A stretch of 64,000 nucleotides of DNA from Paramacrobiotus metropolitanus (lineage: Eukaryota; Tardigrada; Eutardigrada; Parachela; Macrobiotidae): NCBI RefSeq assembly GCF_019649055.1, contig NW_026570234.1, positions 620,001-684,000 on the forward strand. Reading direction: 5' to 3'. The notes beneath the pieces were generated by a model. It was not told where the DNA came from and made no database searches. It worked only from the letters and a program-made list of their open reading frames with translations. This document shows, piece by piece, positions 12,544-25,957 of this stretch. A program made the translations under genes and the position numbers. How positions within the stretch are numbered: the first letter of the stretch is position 1; each line of letters opens with the position of its first letter.

Positions 12544-14722
12544 CTATACGTCTGGGCGCATGATAACAATTAACATGGAAACTAAAATAAAAAACGCTTC
12601 GCATAACAGTAATGTACAAGAATTCTTCGCTTTATATAATTCACTCAATGCCGGTCTTTGTTTTTCCCGGCCATCCAGTTCAGCCTGGTATTGTCGGTCC
12701 AGCGCACCGCTACACGCATTTCGCAGCGTTGACATGTTGACCGTAAACAAGCTCTCCTCGAACACCCATTTTGGCGCAATGCACATGATCCCGTGCAAGA
12801 ACTCACTAACCACCAGCGATGTCCTGGCCAGCTGTTGCCAGCGATGTACATAATCCACATCAATGCTACAACAATCCGCGTCATTTTCATGAAATTCCAC
12901 CACATCCGCCACGCGGGCCAAGGAACCGGGAAAGTTTTCCTGTATTTTGACAAAATGATTGCGCTCAAACTGCAACTTGGCCACTTTATCGAATTCCTCA
13001 AAGATCTGCGGTCCCACCTCCCCGATGGTGCACCGGCCGAATATCAGTGCATTAATCCGCTCCATGCCGGCCAAGGCGCGGGGCGTGGTCAGTGCGTGGA
13101 TGGCGGAGTCGTGAATGCGTAAATGCGTAATATCGGTCAGATTAAAGAACGTGTCAGGCCGGAAGAGTGTAATATTTAAACTCTCGATTGTCAGGTCCTG
13201 CACCAACGACAAGCCGGCAAAGGATCCGGGAATTATGGTGGTTATGCCGACTGGCAGCCGGAAATGTTGGATATACTTGAGATTGTTGAAGGCTGCCGGG
13301 CGCAGTTCCTGTATTGGGTTGCCATACAGGGCGATCGTGTCCACATAGGCTGTGGCGTAAAAGGCGTTCTTCTCTATCCAGGAAATCTGCAGCAAGATCC
13401 AAACATGCACATTATAAAGCTAAAACAATTAGCTCCCGGGTACAGTCTAATTTGTTGTAATTTTAAGCGGAGCAGATGCCGATTCAACTGCATAATCTCA
13501 ATTTCACGCATAACAAATGATACCGAGTAGCGCCAATTAATTATGACCCCAGCAAATGTATATACAATGTGTCTGAGCCACTTATCTTATATCCTTCCGC
13601 CAACAAAACGTACAAATAAAGCCATCGGTTTTTTCAAATAAAACCTAACAAAAATTTGATTGTTAATGCTTATAAAGATCAACGGCTCTTTAACAAACAA
13701 CAAATTTAACTTACCCCAGCTGTGAATACGAGCAGCCTAACTACAGTAGGCCAGCTAATGCTTTACCGAAAATATGACGGTACAGGTGCTTGGGATCAAA
13801 TTGATACAAAACCTACAAAATCACTTACGTTATTATCCGTTATGATCAGCCGGTGAACGTATCGCAACCCGGAAAAGGAGAATTTGGAAAGGTAATTCAA
13901 TTCCTTATTGTTCCTTATTGATACCACTTCCAAATTTTGCATCCCACGAAACGAAAACGGTTCAATAGTTGCAATTTTATTATTGTCCAACCATAGCGAG
14001 TGCAGATGGGTCAAACGAGGAAAAAAATTTGTCGGGATTTTGGTAAATTTGTTTCCGGAAATGTCGATCGTCAGTGTATTACGCGGAAATACCGGAAGAA
14101 GTTTTAGGTCTCTTCCGTTACATGACACCTAAGAAAGAATTTCTTAATTTCACTGCTTGCCAACATCTTTATTTATTTAATCCAATACAATTTAGATGGA
14201 CTTCAAATGTTTACAAGAATTCAAGTAAACTAAATATATGCAACTCGTCATAGTGCATGATTTAAGCTTTCGGACTGCAGCAAAATAAACACGATTAATC
14301 CTTTAAAACACAATAAATAAATTTTAGTGTGCATATGGTTTACATAAGTAAATAAGATATACATTATACCGAAATAACCGAATACGTTTATACACATTTT
14401 GAGTATCACGGAGCAAAATTATGTGTTGTAGTAAGTCGTAATTACTACAGAATTAAGTGGAAAGCTTGCGGTCATTGCAAAATACATCATAACAAAATTA
14501 TTCCTGCCATTTGTAATGCTCTAAATATAAGTATATTATCTTGCGAGCAGTATGATTTCATAAGGTTACCTCGAAGCCAACAGCGGATGTTTTGTGGATG
14601 AATTCTGTGCATGTACATTGCCATGGACAGGTATCAGCGACCGCCTGCGTCAGGAAGTCCGCCAGTAATGCTGAAAAACTCAGCAACCGAATGACGATGA
14701 ATCGCCCGTAAGTGTCGTGCAT
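12544..14722 (-). CDS. leucine-rich-repeat single-pass membrane protein
   Basis: Three exons, 14722-14570, 14128-13829 and 13386-12544, all of phase 0, give 431 aa. The ATG at 14722 precedes a signal peptide (FIVIRLLSFSALLADFLTQ). A cysteine-rich LRR N-cap follows (CPWQCTCTEF ... VSCNGRDLKLLP). Leucine-rich repeats come next, for example NTLTIDISGNKFTKIP, HLHSLWLDNNKIATIEP and LEVVSIRNNKELNYL. A C-cap-like cysteine region (DADCCSIDVDYVHRWQQL) precedes a transmembrane helix near the end (LLLCEAFFILVSMLIVIM) and a tail of only four residues. The architecture is that of a cell-surface adhesion or receptor LRR protein with almost no cytoplasmic domain. I cannot name an orthologue. The neighbouring OATP gene lies upstream on the same strand with no obvious link. 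Confidence 0.85.
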
Positions 14723-15972
14723 ATTGCATGGTGTACATTATCATCCCAAGCGACGAAATATGAAATTTTAAACGCAAAATGTCAAGCAGACTAAACAGAT
14801 CAAACGGGCATCATCATCATTCACAGAGCGACGACGCGGCTATTTTAAGCAGCTAGTTACATTTGCATGTATCTTGTCGTCCCAAAGTTATACGCCGAGT
14901 TTATGCATGCAAAGCGACGTTTTAAAGTGCGGACATGAACGGAGCGTAATGGATCCCAAGTATGCGACTGTGCTGTGCCACTGTGCGGCTGATGGGCTGA
15001 TCGTTAAGAAGAGATTTTTCTAATTCGTTGTTTTACTGGCCCGTACAGTTCTGATCAATTTAACATTTAAAGACGCCAGCAACCAACTGGAATACTATGT
15101 ATTGCATTATGGGAACTGCATTGCCGTTGCTCATTTGAATAGTTAAGGACCAATTTAACAGTGAGTGCTTGGCACGGAAATTGCTAGGATGCCAGAAGGA
15201 AATCAATAGTTAGCGAAAAGGAAAAATTAGAGCACTGTGCATTGCAAATTCTTAATTCAATTTTTCTGTCTCCTAAAAGCGTAGTTAGATGCATCACTGA
15301 GTTTTGTGAGTTTGTACGTATAGATAAAATGTTTAATGTACCCGAAAGGTTACGCTAAGGATACAAAAAGAGTGCAGAAGCACAAAATTACTATAATTAC
15401 TCTTAGTTAGGCTGGGAGTATTTGTTTGGTGTGTGGTAGAACAAACTTTACTTTGTGTAATCATTTAAATTGCAGTACCACAGCCGCAGCAAAGCCGGTA
15501 CAGTAGCATCACTATTGTGATATTATTTTGCTGAGTGCAATTTAAATTTTGCTCTGTATCTGGATGTTTTAATAAAAAATTTTCTTTTCAACAATACAGT
15601 AGTACATTTGCACATTAGAATATTCTACTATTAGCTGGGCTTATAATATAAATCCCAGTGAAAAAGCTCATTAACTAGCTGATACGCTCAGTAGAAACAC
15701 GAATGATGCTGGAACAACGGGAAAGCATTCACATTGAAGATTCGGACTCTATAACAAGATTATTGACCGCGAAAGCAGTGTTGATGTTTTAGTTTAATGT
15801 TTTTATGCTACTGCAGTTCCTGACCATCCACAATCGGCCGCGCCAAATTTATTGTGTATCCGTATTGACAATCGGACGGTACTGAACACTGGATTCCGGA
15901 GCATTATTTTGTACGTGTAATAGGTTGTTGTATTTGAATGTCTAGAAAGACAGGAACATCAGTTTTACGTAA
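14723..15972. other. intergenic gap LRR gene / OATP gene
   Basis: 1.25 kb of AT-rich sequence without a gene I can recognise. It should contain the LRR gene promoter (right of 14722) and the OATP 3' UTR. Confidence 0.4.
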
Positions 15973-18900
15973 TTAAATAGAGAGCCTGCGTAGACCAGGA
16001 AAACCGCATTTGCTCGCAGCAAGCGAGATCTTTAATGTTATACGTACCGTAAAGTAAAGCGTGTAAATAACGATTTTCGCCAAGAGGAGTAACCCATACA
16101 GACGATTTCCCAGCTTATCGGAAGTGTGAAGGAGACACGTCGTATACGTTGCCGCGGATAAGTCTGGTGATGGTCCATCGTTTTTTAAAACACATGTCGA
16201 GTCTAACAATAATCCGGAAATGATGGGTGCCGGCACAATTCCAAATAGCAAAATCAAACAAAAGAAAGCCACTTTCGGGATTAAAGAAGTATGACTCGCT
16301 CCGATAAGGATTGCACTGCAAAGAAATTAAAATTACTGTTGAATTTTATCAATTTAACAATTTCTGCGCGTACCACATCTTCTGCCACTGCTGCAATAAA
16401 ATTAACGGAACAAAACCTCCAAAACTGATTAATAATGTTGTAATCAGTATCGTCATCCAGAATCCCACGGAACAATTACGAGAACATACACCGGGTGACA
16501 ACGACACGTCCAAAGGGGGCAAAAGGTCATCTTTTCCATTCAGAACGCATTCACAATTTGTAAAAGTCTTAAACAATAACAGAAGTAGTTGTAATATGTA
16601 AAACTAGGACCAACTCTATGGAGTCGGTCCTGGTAAAACTTAATTATGGTGGTAGCCATAACCATCAAATTAGTTAATTTGTCATCGTCGCAATAGGAAT
16701 TACCAATAATTTTTTTGTATACGCGAAAACTAATTAATACCTACCTACTTGTATGTATATGTATGTATGTAGCGGTAGCGATGTATGTATGTATACCTAC
16801 CTACTTATCCCTGAACGAGCTGTGCGCAAATGTACCTCATTATCGGCTGTCCAAGAAAAACATCCAGCGTGACATGGCGATGCAAAGGTTACTTTAGTTT
16901 CTTTATGGCACACTGGCCGGAGGCTGCTGAATGAAGTCTGGCACCCACATTTGTCATTGCAGATATTTTTAAATATTATTCGACTGCAAGAAAAAAACGG
17001 GTTTCCTTGTCCAGAGGTTTTTGATTGAGATCATGCTCTGTTAGTGAAAAGATATGTTAAACAGAGACAAATAAGCAATATTATGCACTACTGTACTTCT
17101 CTTTTTGAGATTCCACGGCATTTTGATTCCAGACAGAAGATTCGCACCGAACGAAGAGCAACAGAAAATGTCCAGTACACACGAAGACCGTACAGATCAT
17201 AATAAAATTTTTGGTTTGGTGCCAGCGAGTGCTCACAACGTAAATTAAAGCTGCCACTAGTCCATACGGGAAGATTAGGCATAAACCTAGAATAGGCATC
17301 ATTCGACACTTTTAACGTTTACAGTAAGAAGATATTAAGTGAGGCCTTACTTGTTGCGATGCCGGATGTAAGGGATGAAACATCAAAGTAAACGCTTAGA
17401 AATTTTGGAAAAATATTTATGTACACTGCAATTTTGAGAAAAACATTGATATATATGACGATCGAGGGTAACTAGAAAGGTATACAATGTAATGTCGTAC
17501 CGCTTATATACAAGCAGTCAGCCGCGATAACTGCAACCACACACCAGAAACCACATTTTCGCATTAGTATTCCGAGTTTGCCCAAACAATCTGCAATACA
17601 ATGTTATTTTTTGTATATAACCTTTATGTTAAAATCTGCTTGATGTTGTTACAGAAACCTGATGTTGTTACCTCTTAAACTAGCTCGATTTCCGGGGATA
17701 TACACCACGCAAGGATCATCTGTATTCAGAAGTGTGCCACTCGGAAAGCCCTATCAGTCCAAGGAAGAGTGTACTTATATTAATCATTCTTCATGCGTAA
17801 TGAATGCTTATGAAAAATACTGCGTGGATAAATTAAAATTGATTGTATAAGCATGGCAGAACTATACTATTAACAGTATAGTACTGCCATGGTATAAGAT
17901 ATTTTACTTTTTCATCGCTTTATTTGTTTATGGTTCGCGTACTGCTTTGACCATTACTGTACTCGTGTTCGCGTACGGTTCGCGTGCTCTTTCCGACTTT
18001 GATTAGTCTCCCAGAAAAGAAGTACATGCGTACATGCAATTTTACACTTTTTTCCGTCCAGACAATATACTTATTGTCAGATCTATGGTATACACTGGAC
18101 AAACGTACTCACACTGAAGCAAGCTCCCAAAAGAAAGATAGCGCATCCGCAGAGAATAAATCCGGAGCTGCATACAGTGTTGGCGTTAATATCCAGTTCA
18201 ACCGGAAACGATGACTGGGCAGCCGGCCTGGGGAGAAGCATTCCTGCTGCCGCTCCCACGTTGAATACAAGAGCAGTAAAAACTAGTAAAAAAATTAGTT
18301 ACGTTTGAGATAAAAAAACAAATATAGGGAGGTTCCCGTAAACTTAGACACTGGAAAGCTTAAATAGAATACCGTAGTGTAGAACTGCAATTTTTTCAAA
18401 ACGCGTACCAAAAGCGTATCAGTACTGTATGTTAATTGCTACCACAGACACTCGGACAGTACGGTCACGTATTGCGTTGCGTACGACTTGGTATTACAAA
18501 CCCGTAATCAAAAGTCAAAACCCAATAAAACAATTTTGTCCGTTTTAATGACATTCCGGACCTGGTTGTTTGTCGCGTTTGAGGATCATTGTCATGGGTA
18601 AACCGGCTGTCATCCCAACTGCCCCGAAAATAATCCCTAAAGTCACCGACACCCCCGTTCTGGGCGCATCGATGTCCTTGAAGCGGTAACCATTTTGCAT
18701 ATGATTGGTGCTTCTTAGCCAATCCTCATTGCACAACAAAGCTGTCGCATTGAAATTAGATTCGTTGTTTCCTAATGGATCACTTCCGCTGCGAGTTCTG
18801 TTGTCATTATAATGATTAAGGACGATTCCGATCAAAATGATGAAAATCCCGTTGGACATCACCGTCAGCGCCGACAGCATCGGACGATGATTATGAAAAA

Positions 18901-19628
18901 CCGTAGAAAATATTACTAGACCAGCACACAGTCCGCAAAACTGAATGGACACTATCAGTCCGTAAACAGAATCATTTATATCGAGAGTTGCGGAGATACA
19001 CGATCGAGCTCCAGCAGAATATCCAGTAAAAGTCCCTAAATGGAGGCATCAACAGAAATGCAATACAAACCTATAATTTTCATAGATTTTGCTACTGCAT
19101 AATAATAGCTAAAGCTAGTTAACACGACACTTTTATATTTACAAAATTCTTACGCTCGGAAACAGTACTACGTTTATAAGTACAAACTTAAGATTCGTTT
19201 AAGGGCCGGCCGCAAGGAAATTTTCTTTTATAAACAAAACACTAGATATTCACACTTAAGTTTATTATGAAAAAAATACGTAAATAGCTGTTACTGCAGT
19301 ATCAATTACCAAACTAATTAATGCGCAACGCTTTAGTATACTTGTTCGATCATTTCTGATTTCGCTAAAATTAATCACGCATTACGGTCTCGTATAGTTC
19401 GAAAGTACAGTACTTCATTCTGATCTGCATGCTGCATAGACAGACTACCTTCTTTTTAAAATTCGTTGAATAAATAAACGCGCACGTATATTATTGTACG
19501 TAAGACTTGTTTGCAAACGGCTTACCTAATATGAATAAAAAAAGGCGCAGTAAGATGAACAGCGCCGTTTCTGCTTGTACAGATGAAAAATCTCGAATTC
19601 GAAAGTGGCGAAAGCTTCCGGCTGGCAT
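15973..19628 (-). CDS. organic anion transporter polypeptide (OATP/SLCO)-like
   Basis: A multi-exon transporter reads right to left. Exon 1 (19628-19526) starts with ATG and ends in a hydrophobic helix (TALFILLRLFLFILG). It joins an exon at 19035-18562 carrying ISATLDINDSVYGLIVS and FHNHRPMLSALTVMSNG, the OATP pattern of helices 1-3. An exon near 18283-18107 gives LVFNVGAAAGMLLPRP and SSGFILCGCAIFLLG. Others at about 17560, 17300-17090 and 16576-16330 add further helices and a cysteine pair region (CECVLNG ... SPGVCSRNCS) like the extracellular Kazal-type loop. The last exon (16272-15973) carries FGIVPAPIISGLLLDSTCVL, the conserved helix near the C-terminus. Family members carry bile acids, conjugated steroids and xenobiotics across the plasma membrane. 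The 12-helix layout is inferred, and middle exon borders are approximate. Confidence 0.72.
16744..16797. repeat. GTAT-type microsatellite in OATP intron
   Basis: Short tandem runs of a four-base unit (atgt/gtat) interrupted once by gtagcggtagcg. It is intronic and has no coding meaning. Confidence 0.8.
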
Positions 19629-20396
19629 GGTAATGTAGAATACCGGTGATTTATAATTTTATCATGAGTTAGTAACTCCTCGTAATAAACATAAGTTTGC
19701 TTAACTTCTTTGTATCCTACTTTATTTACAAGATTTAAACAGCGCAATAATAACCAAACGATCAGTTTTGCCTTTACGGTGCAAATCTCTACCCATGATG
19801 TCTTTAATTTCACGATGAAGGAAAATTTGAGCAAAAATACATTGACTGAAACTTTGAACCAACGCATCGGCACTATTACGCGAGCCCATAAAAAGTAAAT
19901 AAAAAGTTGCAACTGCCTTTTTATTATCCATTTCAACCTGCTACTCCTGAGCGTCAGGTGCAATATAAGCCGTGTAATGCAGCATTTCGGCAAGTATAGC
20001 ACAGATATACCGTACCTATGTTTACGTATAAGCACCAAATTCAACACAAAGTAGCACTGCAGTCAGGTGCTCTCATTGCGCTTATCACTGTTTTTAAAAT
20101 TTTCCAGGTAAGGTAAACATTTTTCGCCTTTTACGCATGCTGCATCGCGGGAAGTAATTTTTTAAATCTGAAGTTCATGTTGGTCAACTGCTCTTTGATT
20201 TTGGCGGAGTACGTGTTAATACAACTCTTTTGGGCAGAAGCGTTTACTTTTTCTGGTGTAGCGAATGCTGTTCCTATTAGCGTTGATAAATAAGGAAACC
20301 ATATCATGATATGCTCGGCTTTGCACATTTTATACCAATTTGGCGACCTGAGCACAATAACCAGTAAAAATAAAACATAAGGCTCGAAGTCGAATG
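19629..20396. other. intergenic gap OATP / FMO copy 1
   Basis: No gene recognised. Open frames here (for example minus 19526-20047) are AT-rich and overlap the OATP first exon in another frame. Confidence 0.4.
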
Positions 20397-23190
20397 TTAT
20401 CCTCGCAATTCAGCGGGAAGACGAAAATTGTTCCGATAGGTCGAAGCATGTACAACAAAGTGTGGGTATCTTCTAGCAAGGCTGCGCAGTTCTTCCTCAC
20501 TCAGGCACTGCATGCGCTGCCGCTCTGTTAAAAACGTATTTGGTATATGCAAAAAGCTCTTTGAATCTAGTTTTTCCAGTCGGAAGTTGCGAAAGTTGTG
20601 CGGCGATTTACGTATTTCTTCGATGCTGCTTTCGCAGATCATTTTAACCACTGGGTCATACGACTGCATGCCGGCTGTGCGGCACAACTGGTCGATATAA
20701 TCCCACTGGGTCACCGTCATAACATGCGCGTAATGCTCAGGTAGACCTTTCGCTAAGCGCTCCCGATGCTCTTGGTTGATTTCCGCTAGACGCTCACTAG
20801 CGGGCGGAAGCTCAAACTTTCCATCCAGGTATGCTTTGTAATAACGAACTTGGTAGTTGCACACAAACCTACAAAATAATTTTCCCGTAAATGTTGTTGA
20901 GTTTCTTTCCACTTAACAGTTCAAAACCTCAGTTCATGCAAAATTTAATGCGATTTAACGTTCATACTATGCCCATATATTAATTTTCGCAAAATAAGTG
21001 TTCATTCAGTACACATTCACAAAAGTCCATTTCTTTATGACATATGCAGTAGAATTAACTGTATGTACGAAATACAGATTACGATAGAAGCCTGTGACTA
21101 AACTGATTAGGCTTAAATCGCGCAAAGTGAATTAAACATTAATAACTTAATCAATAAATTAAACAAGCTTTAACATTAATAAACATTAATAAATTAAACA
21201 AGCTTTAATTGTGAAGTTTTTGTTCTTTATCATTATTTCTCAGTACGGAGTTACAATATGGTGCGAATGTCCGTTTTTGATAGTAATAATAAATTATGTA
21301 TGGTTAAGTTTTGGAGCACTTCCTAGCATGTTTGACTTACGAGTGCAAATTCCTGTTAGCCAGTCCCATGAAAGCCAACGACGGGTGGAAGCAGTGCATC
21401 ATATGCTTATACATGGGAAATACTCGGCCCCGAGTAACGGTGACCTCGCACTCCTTCGACAGAAAAGGGAAGTCAAATAGGAATCCAGTGCAGAGTATAA
21501 TGGCATGAATGGGATGAGTGTATCCTTCACTGAATGTGATGTAATTTGCGCCAATCTTCCCAATGTCCGTGACTTCTTCAATGTTGGGAATCCCTTTGAA
21601 AACGGATGACTTGATACGCCGGCATATGAAAACCTTGAAATACGTAAAACTTTATCAGTTACGCAGTGCGCCAGATTATCGTAATCTAGTATACATGGTA
21701 ACCCAAATTTTGCTCCTCTTGTTTCGCCATCAGAAACGACAAAACTACACAGGGAAATGTTCTGGGTACGAATTGCGATGATATTGTGGGCATTCTTATA
21801 ACATCCACATTAATATTTCAATATGAAAATAGTGCTTCGAAGTAATTATTATCTTACCCGCTTTGCAAAAGGAATGAGTTCAAATGTAACGTCGTTCGCC
21901 GAAGATCTTCCTCCAATAACCAGCACGGTTTTATTGCGAAACGCTTCAGCAGAGCGATATTCGCCGCTGTGAACAATAGGGCCTTTGAAATCTTGCAATC
22001 CAGAAATGGGAGGTATGTACGGCTTATGGAAATGTCTAAAACAGAGGTAAATTAAAACAGCTTCTGATTTGAACAAGTGGCACTGAGCATGATAAATCAG
22101 AGCGGCTGCTACAGGATGTATTACAGCGACATATGTTAAAATTACACAATATAATGTGTGTCCACAAAAATACTATTCTGAACAGTTGACGTTAAGAAAT
22201 TTATTTAAGGATGCGTGCATACCCATTGCAAATTATAACATTATGGAATTCCTCAACTGTCGTTTCTCCGGTTTGCAGATTTTCGACTTGGACAGACCAC
22301 TTGGACACGCTCTCGTCTGGATTTCGAGTTGCCGGTGTGACATTCAAAACATTATGGCGAAACTATCGCATCAATTTTTGCGTTAGCACCAATCCCAAAG
22401 CAATGAGTAGCAAATCAACGGTGTAGATCGTTTGGGTTTTACTTCGAAAAGTCATATATTGTATCATGGACATTTACGTACATATACTAGAAAATGCTGT
22501 TACAGTATGCACGTGAACAGTAAAATTGAGTACTCAAATATCCACCTGCAGGCCACCTAATATCCACCTAAATAACCACCTATCCACCAATATATTTTAT
22601 TTATTGCCCACTGACCTTAATGAATTTATGCAATTCAAACGTTCTGGCGTAGTTCTGGAAATACTGCAGAGCTACTTCCCTTGGACAATAGGTGTCGCCG
22701 CCTTTGGGAAATGGAAAGTCAGGATATCCAGTCAAACATCGGGGCGAGTTAAGCCTGGACGAAATCCGCTAATTATTTACATCAAGAACTTTCTACCATA
22801 CGAGTATGTAACTTCGGGAAAATTAATATTCGAGTACAGAGTACTACATAATTTAGACGGAAAATACTTTGTATACATATAGTTTTTTCGTTCTCCGAAA
22901 CGTACTGTATGTATACGCCTTATCTGGACTTACCGCACCTCGCGATACATTCTGCAATAATGTGGTTCCAGTCCCGTCGAATCGGTCTTCGTTTCGCATT
23001 CCGCTGGATAATTCCAGATTCCACCGATAACATTCGACCGCTCAAACGCCACAACTTCGTATTGTGGATCGACCGAAAAATGTTTCAAAACACACATGCC
23101 AGCCATTCCAGCTCCAATCACGGCTATCTTCCGCACAACCGGTGGTTCGGCTCCTTCCGGAATAGTGACACCTGTCCCTTCTGGATGCAT
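20397..23190 (-). CDS. flavin-containing monooxygenase, tandem copy 1
   Basis: Six exons (23190-22934, 22754-22616, 22362-22223, 22035-21858, 21633-21341, 20868-20397) keep phase throughout and give 492 aa. The FAD-binding Rossmann motif is IAVIGAGMAGMCVLKHF near residue 22-38. TGYPDFPFP follows. The FMO identifying motif reads FKGPIVHSGEYR. The NADP site reads VLVIGGRSSANDV, where most family members have GxGxSG. The FATGY-like motif is ILCTGFLFDFPFL. The C-terminal part (YQVRYYKAYLDGKFELP, TVTQWDYIDQL) matches copy 2. FMOs use NADPH and oxygen to oxidise soft nucleophiles such as amine N and sulfide S, usually at the ER membrane or in the cytosol. The start is the ATG just before the FAD domain. 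Copy 2 lies about 650 bp upstream on the same strand, which indicates tandem duplication. Confidence 0.92.
21136..21210. repeat. short direct repeat in FMO copy 1 intron
   Basis: The string taataaattaaacaagctt occurs twice within 75 bp of the intron between exons 5 and 6. That intron is absent from tandem copy 2. Confidence 0.7.
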
Positions 23191-23841
23191 AGTTACAGAA
23201 AATAGAAAAACCTCGAGCAGATCAGTTGTCAGCGAAAGCGATTGATCTGGGAAATTACTTAAACAATTCAATCAACATCTCTAATTCTAACAATTTTTAT
23301 TAAACAATCTAAATGCAAGTATGGCAGTTTATATTGTACATATGTTCAGTTACAAAAGCATGACCATTGACTGCCATACATAGAACGAGATATATTTGCT
23401 GCAGGTTAAAGGAGCGGAATTAAACCGGATTGGAAAGCAGCCCTTGGGTCATATAAGCGCGACTCGAACAAGGTAATTTATAGGATGTCTGCTTATGGCA
23501 TATTTTGTCTTTTTGGAAATGATACCCTCATTACAGGCATGACTCACGTTTAAGGTATCTGACTTGGTCGCATGGCGAAGACGAAAGTACGTACATCGTA
23601 TTGCTCCCATATGGGAAGAGAAAATTACTTACGTTACGGCAACTTCAGTTTCTGTGGACAATTAGAAATCGTCTTTGAACTTGAGCAAGAGACGGACGCC
23701 GACAAAAACATATACTCGCATCTCTGACATGCAACAAAAGCTTATGAATATTATAAGAGTATATATAAACGTGCACAGTTAAAAAAGCCATTAAAACTGC
23801 AGAAGTCACAACAATCAGGTTATTGAGTTACAAGAATAAAA
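23191..23841. other. spacer between the two FMO genes
   Basis: Contains the copy 1 promoter and copy 2 3' UTR. No gene seen. Confidence 0.45.
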
Positions 23842-25957
23842 CTACGAAGCGATTCCATTAGGCACTGTCGTCGTTGGTCGACCATTGGCTATCGCGGCTT
23901 TGGAGCCCGGCTCAATCGGCTCCCGCACAAAATTATCCCGGTCAATCTTTTCCATCCGGAAGTTGCGGAACCCATAGGGCATCGTCCGAATACCCATGAT
24001 ATTCAACTCAAACAACCGTCTCGTGGAGGGCTCGTACGACGGAAACTCCGCCTCCTTAGCCAGCCTTTCCATATAATCCCACTGTGACACCGTCATCTCA
24101 TGAGCCAAATGTTCCGGACTGCCGGCTGCCAATTTGTCCTGCAGGTCCTTCTCCGAGGCGGCCAGCATTTCCGGCGTGCTGGGCAGCGCCAGACGTCCGT
24201 CCAGTACGGCTTTATAGTACTGCACCTGGGCGTTGGCCACGTGACTGAAGACCGCCATGTTGGCCAGTCCCACGAAGGCCAAGCTGGGATTTTCGCAGTG
24301 GATCAGGTGACGGTACAGCGGATAGACGCGGCCACGGGTGCAGTGCACATTGCAGTCGGGGGAGAGAAACGGGAAATCGTACACGAAACCGGTGCACAGT
24401 ACGATTTCATCGACCGGGCGGATGCTGCCGTCGCGCAGTACGACGTGGTCCGGCCCGAAACTGGTCAGTTCGGTTGTCTCGGTGACGTTGGGAAATTTGT
24501 CTTTGAAGACGGATGCTTGGAAGCGACGAGAGACAATTATCTGCAATAAAATAAGAAAGTTTGATTTTGCATTTTCTTCTCAGATACAGCGTGAAACGAA
24601 ATCCTTCACTCACCTGTTTGGCATAGGGAATCAGTTCGCAGGCAATATCCATGGCCGAAGATCGTGCGCCGATCACCAGGACGATTTTATTAGTGAACGG
24701 TTCAGGAATTCTGTACTGGCTGCTATGAATTATTCGGCCGCGGAAATTCTCAATACCTTCCAGTTTGGGAATGTTTGGCTTATGATAATGACTAAAATAT
24801 AACATTATTTGTAGTCAGCAGAGACATAATGGCAACGACGAGGCGTGATTGTAATTCTATAGAGGAATCGTTAATTATGCACTGGAAAAAGGATAAGCGA
24901 ACAGGCACTCATAAACATCTGACAGAGAAGGCAAACACTAACGAGGAAATCTGTTTTGTGAATAACGGACGGACGCTGACAACTAAATTATTATTTGTAC
25001 GATTCGCATCACATGAACGAACAACTTACCCATTACAAACGACAACGATGTCGTATTCGTCTGCGAAAGTCCGTCCAGATTCCAAATCCAGTGCCTCAAG
25101 ATGCCATTTCCTCACCTTACCCGATGCATCTCGAATGGGCTTCACGAAAGATACTTGATGACGAAACTGTCACAAAAGTAAAATTTATCTGAATCATGAA
25201 AAGACAAATTTATGCAAAACATGCACACAGAGAGGTACTGTACTGTATAAAAAATAAGCTTCAGCTAATGATTCCAGATAACTGCTTATTAAGAACTTAG
25301 TATTATGCAAATAGACAACTACAGAGTACGTCCAGTACAAAAACTATTCCTGCATTGCAACTTGAATTATGTATAAGCAAAATCTCAAGTTCTTAAAGTA
25401 AGTTGGAGGATATTCAAGGCGCAACCAGTATTAACCACCATACCTTTATAAGCCGCAGCAAATCAAAATGTTTGGCATATTTATGGTAATATTGAACGAC
25501 CATCTCTCTCTTGACATAGCTTTCGTCCTGTTTTGGGAACGGAAAATCTGGGTAGCCAGTAAGATCCCGAGGAGAATTTGTTCTACAACAGTCAAACCAA
25601 TTTTCCGGTGCGATTACTGAAAGCACATTCAGGTACGTACAAATATGAGTAAGTTAAACCTTAATTCAAAATCAAAAATCCAGTACAACAGTTTAAATTT
25701 TACACTGTCTACCTCAGATCACGGTAAATTCGACAGTAGCGGGATGATGTTTCCGGTTCGTCCAGTTCGGCAAACTGCTCACACTCTGGGGCTGGATAGT
25801 TCCAAATGCCGGCAATGGTGCTCATCCGTTCAAAGGCAACAACGGCATAATTAGGATCAGGCGCGAAGTGCCGTAATGTACACAGTCCCGCCATACCGGC
25901 ACCGATTACGGCAACCTTCCGCTGTCCTAAACCTTCGCTACCGCCCGACGAATTCAT
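23842..25957 (-). CDS. flavin-containing monooxygenase, tandem copy 2
   Basis: Five exons (25957-25713, 25582-25444, 25166-25030, 24791-24614, 24540-23842) give 465 aa with consistent phases. The FAD motif is VAVIGAGMAGLCTLRHF. TNSPRDLTGYPDFPFP follows. The FMO fingerprint is FRGRIIHSSQYR, the NADP site VLVIGARSSAMDIACEL, and the FATGY-like motif IVLCTGFVYDFPFL. The C-terminal half is one exon where copy 1 has two, so an intron was gained or lost after the duplication. The shared first four intron positions show that the two genes descend from one ancestor. The last residues are a Pro/Thr-rich tail (ATGG-free, ending NGIAS) with no obvious membrane anchor. Function is oxidation of N- or S-containing small molecules. 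The substrate is not predictable from sequence. Confidence 0.93.

Noticed and set aside
19526-20047. 173-aa minus-strand ORF
   Set aside because: AT-rich, and it overlaps the OATP first exon in a different frame.
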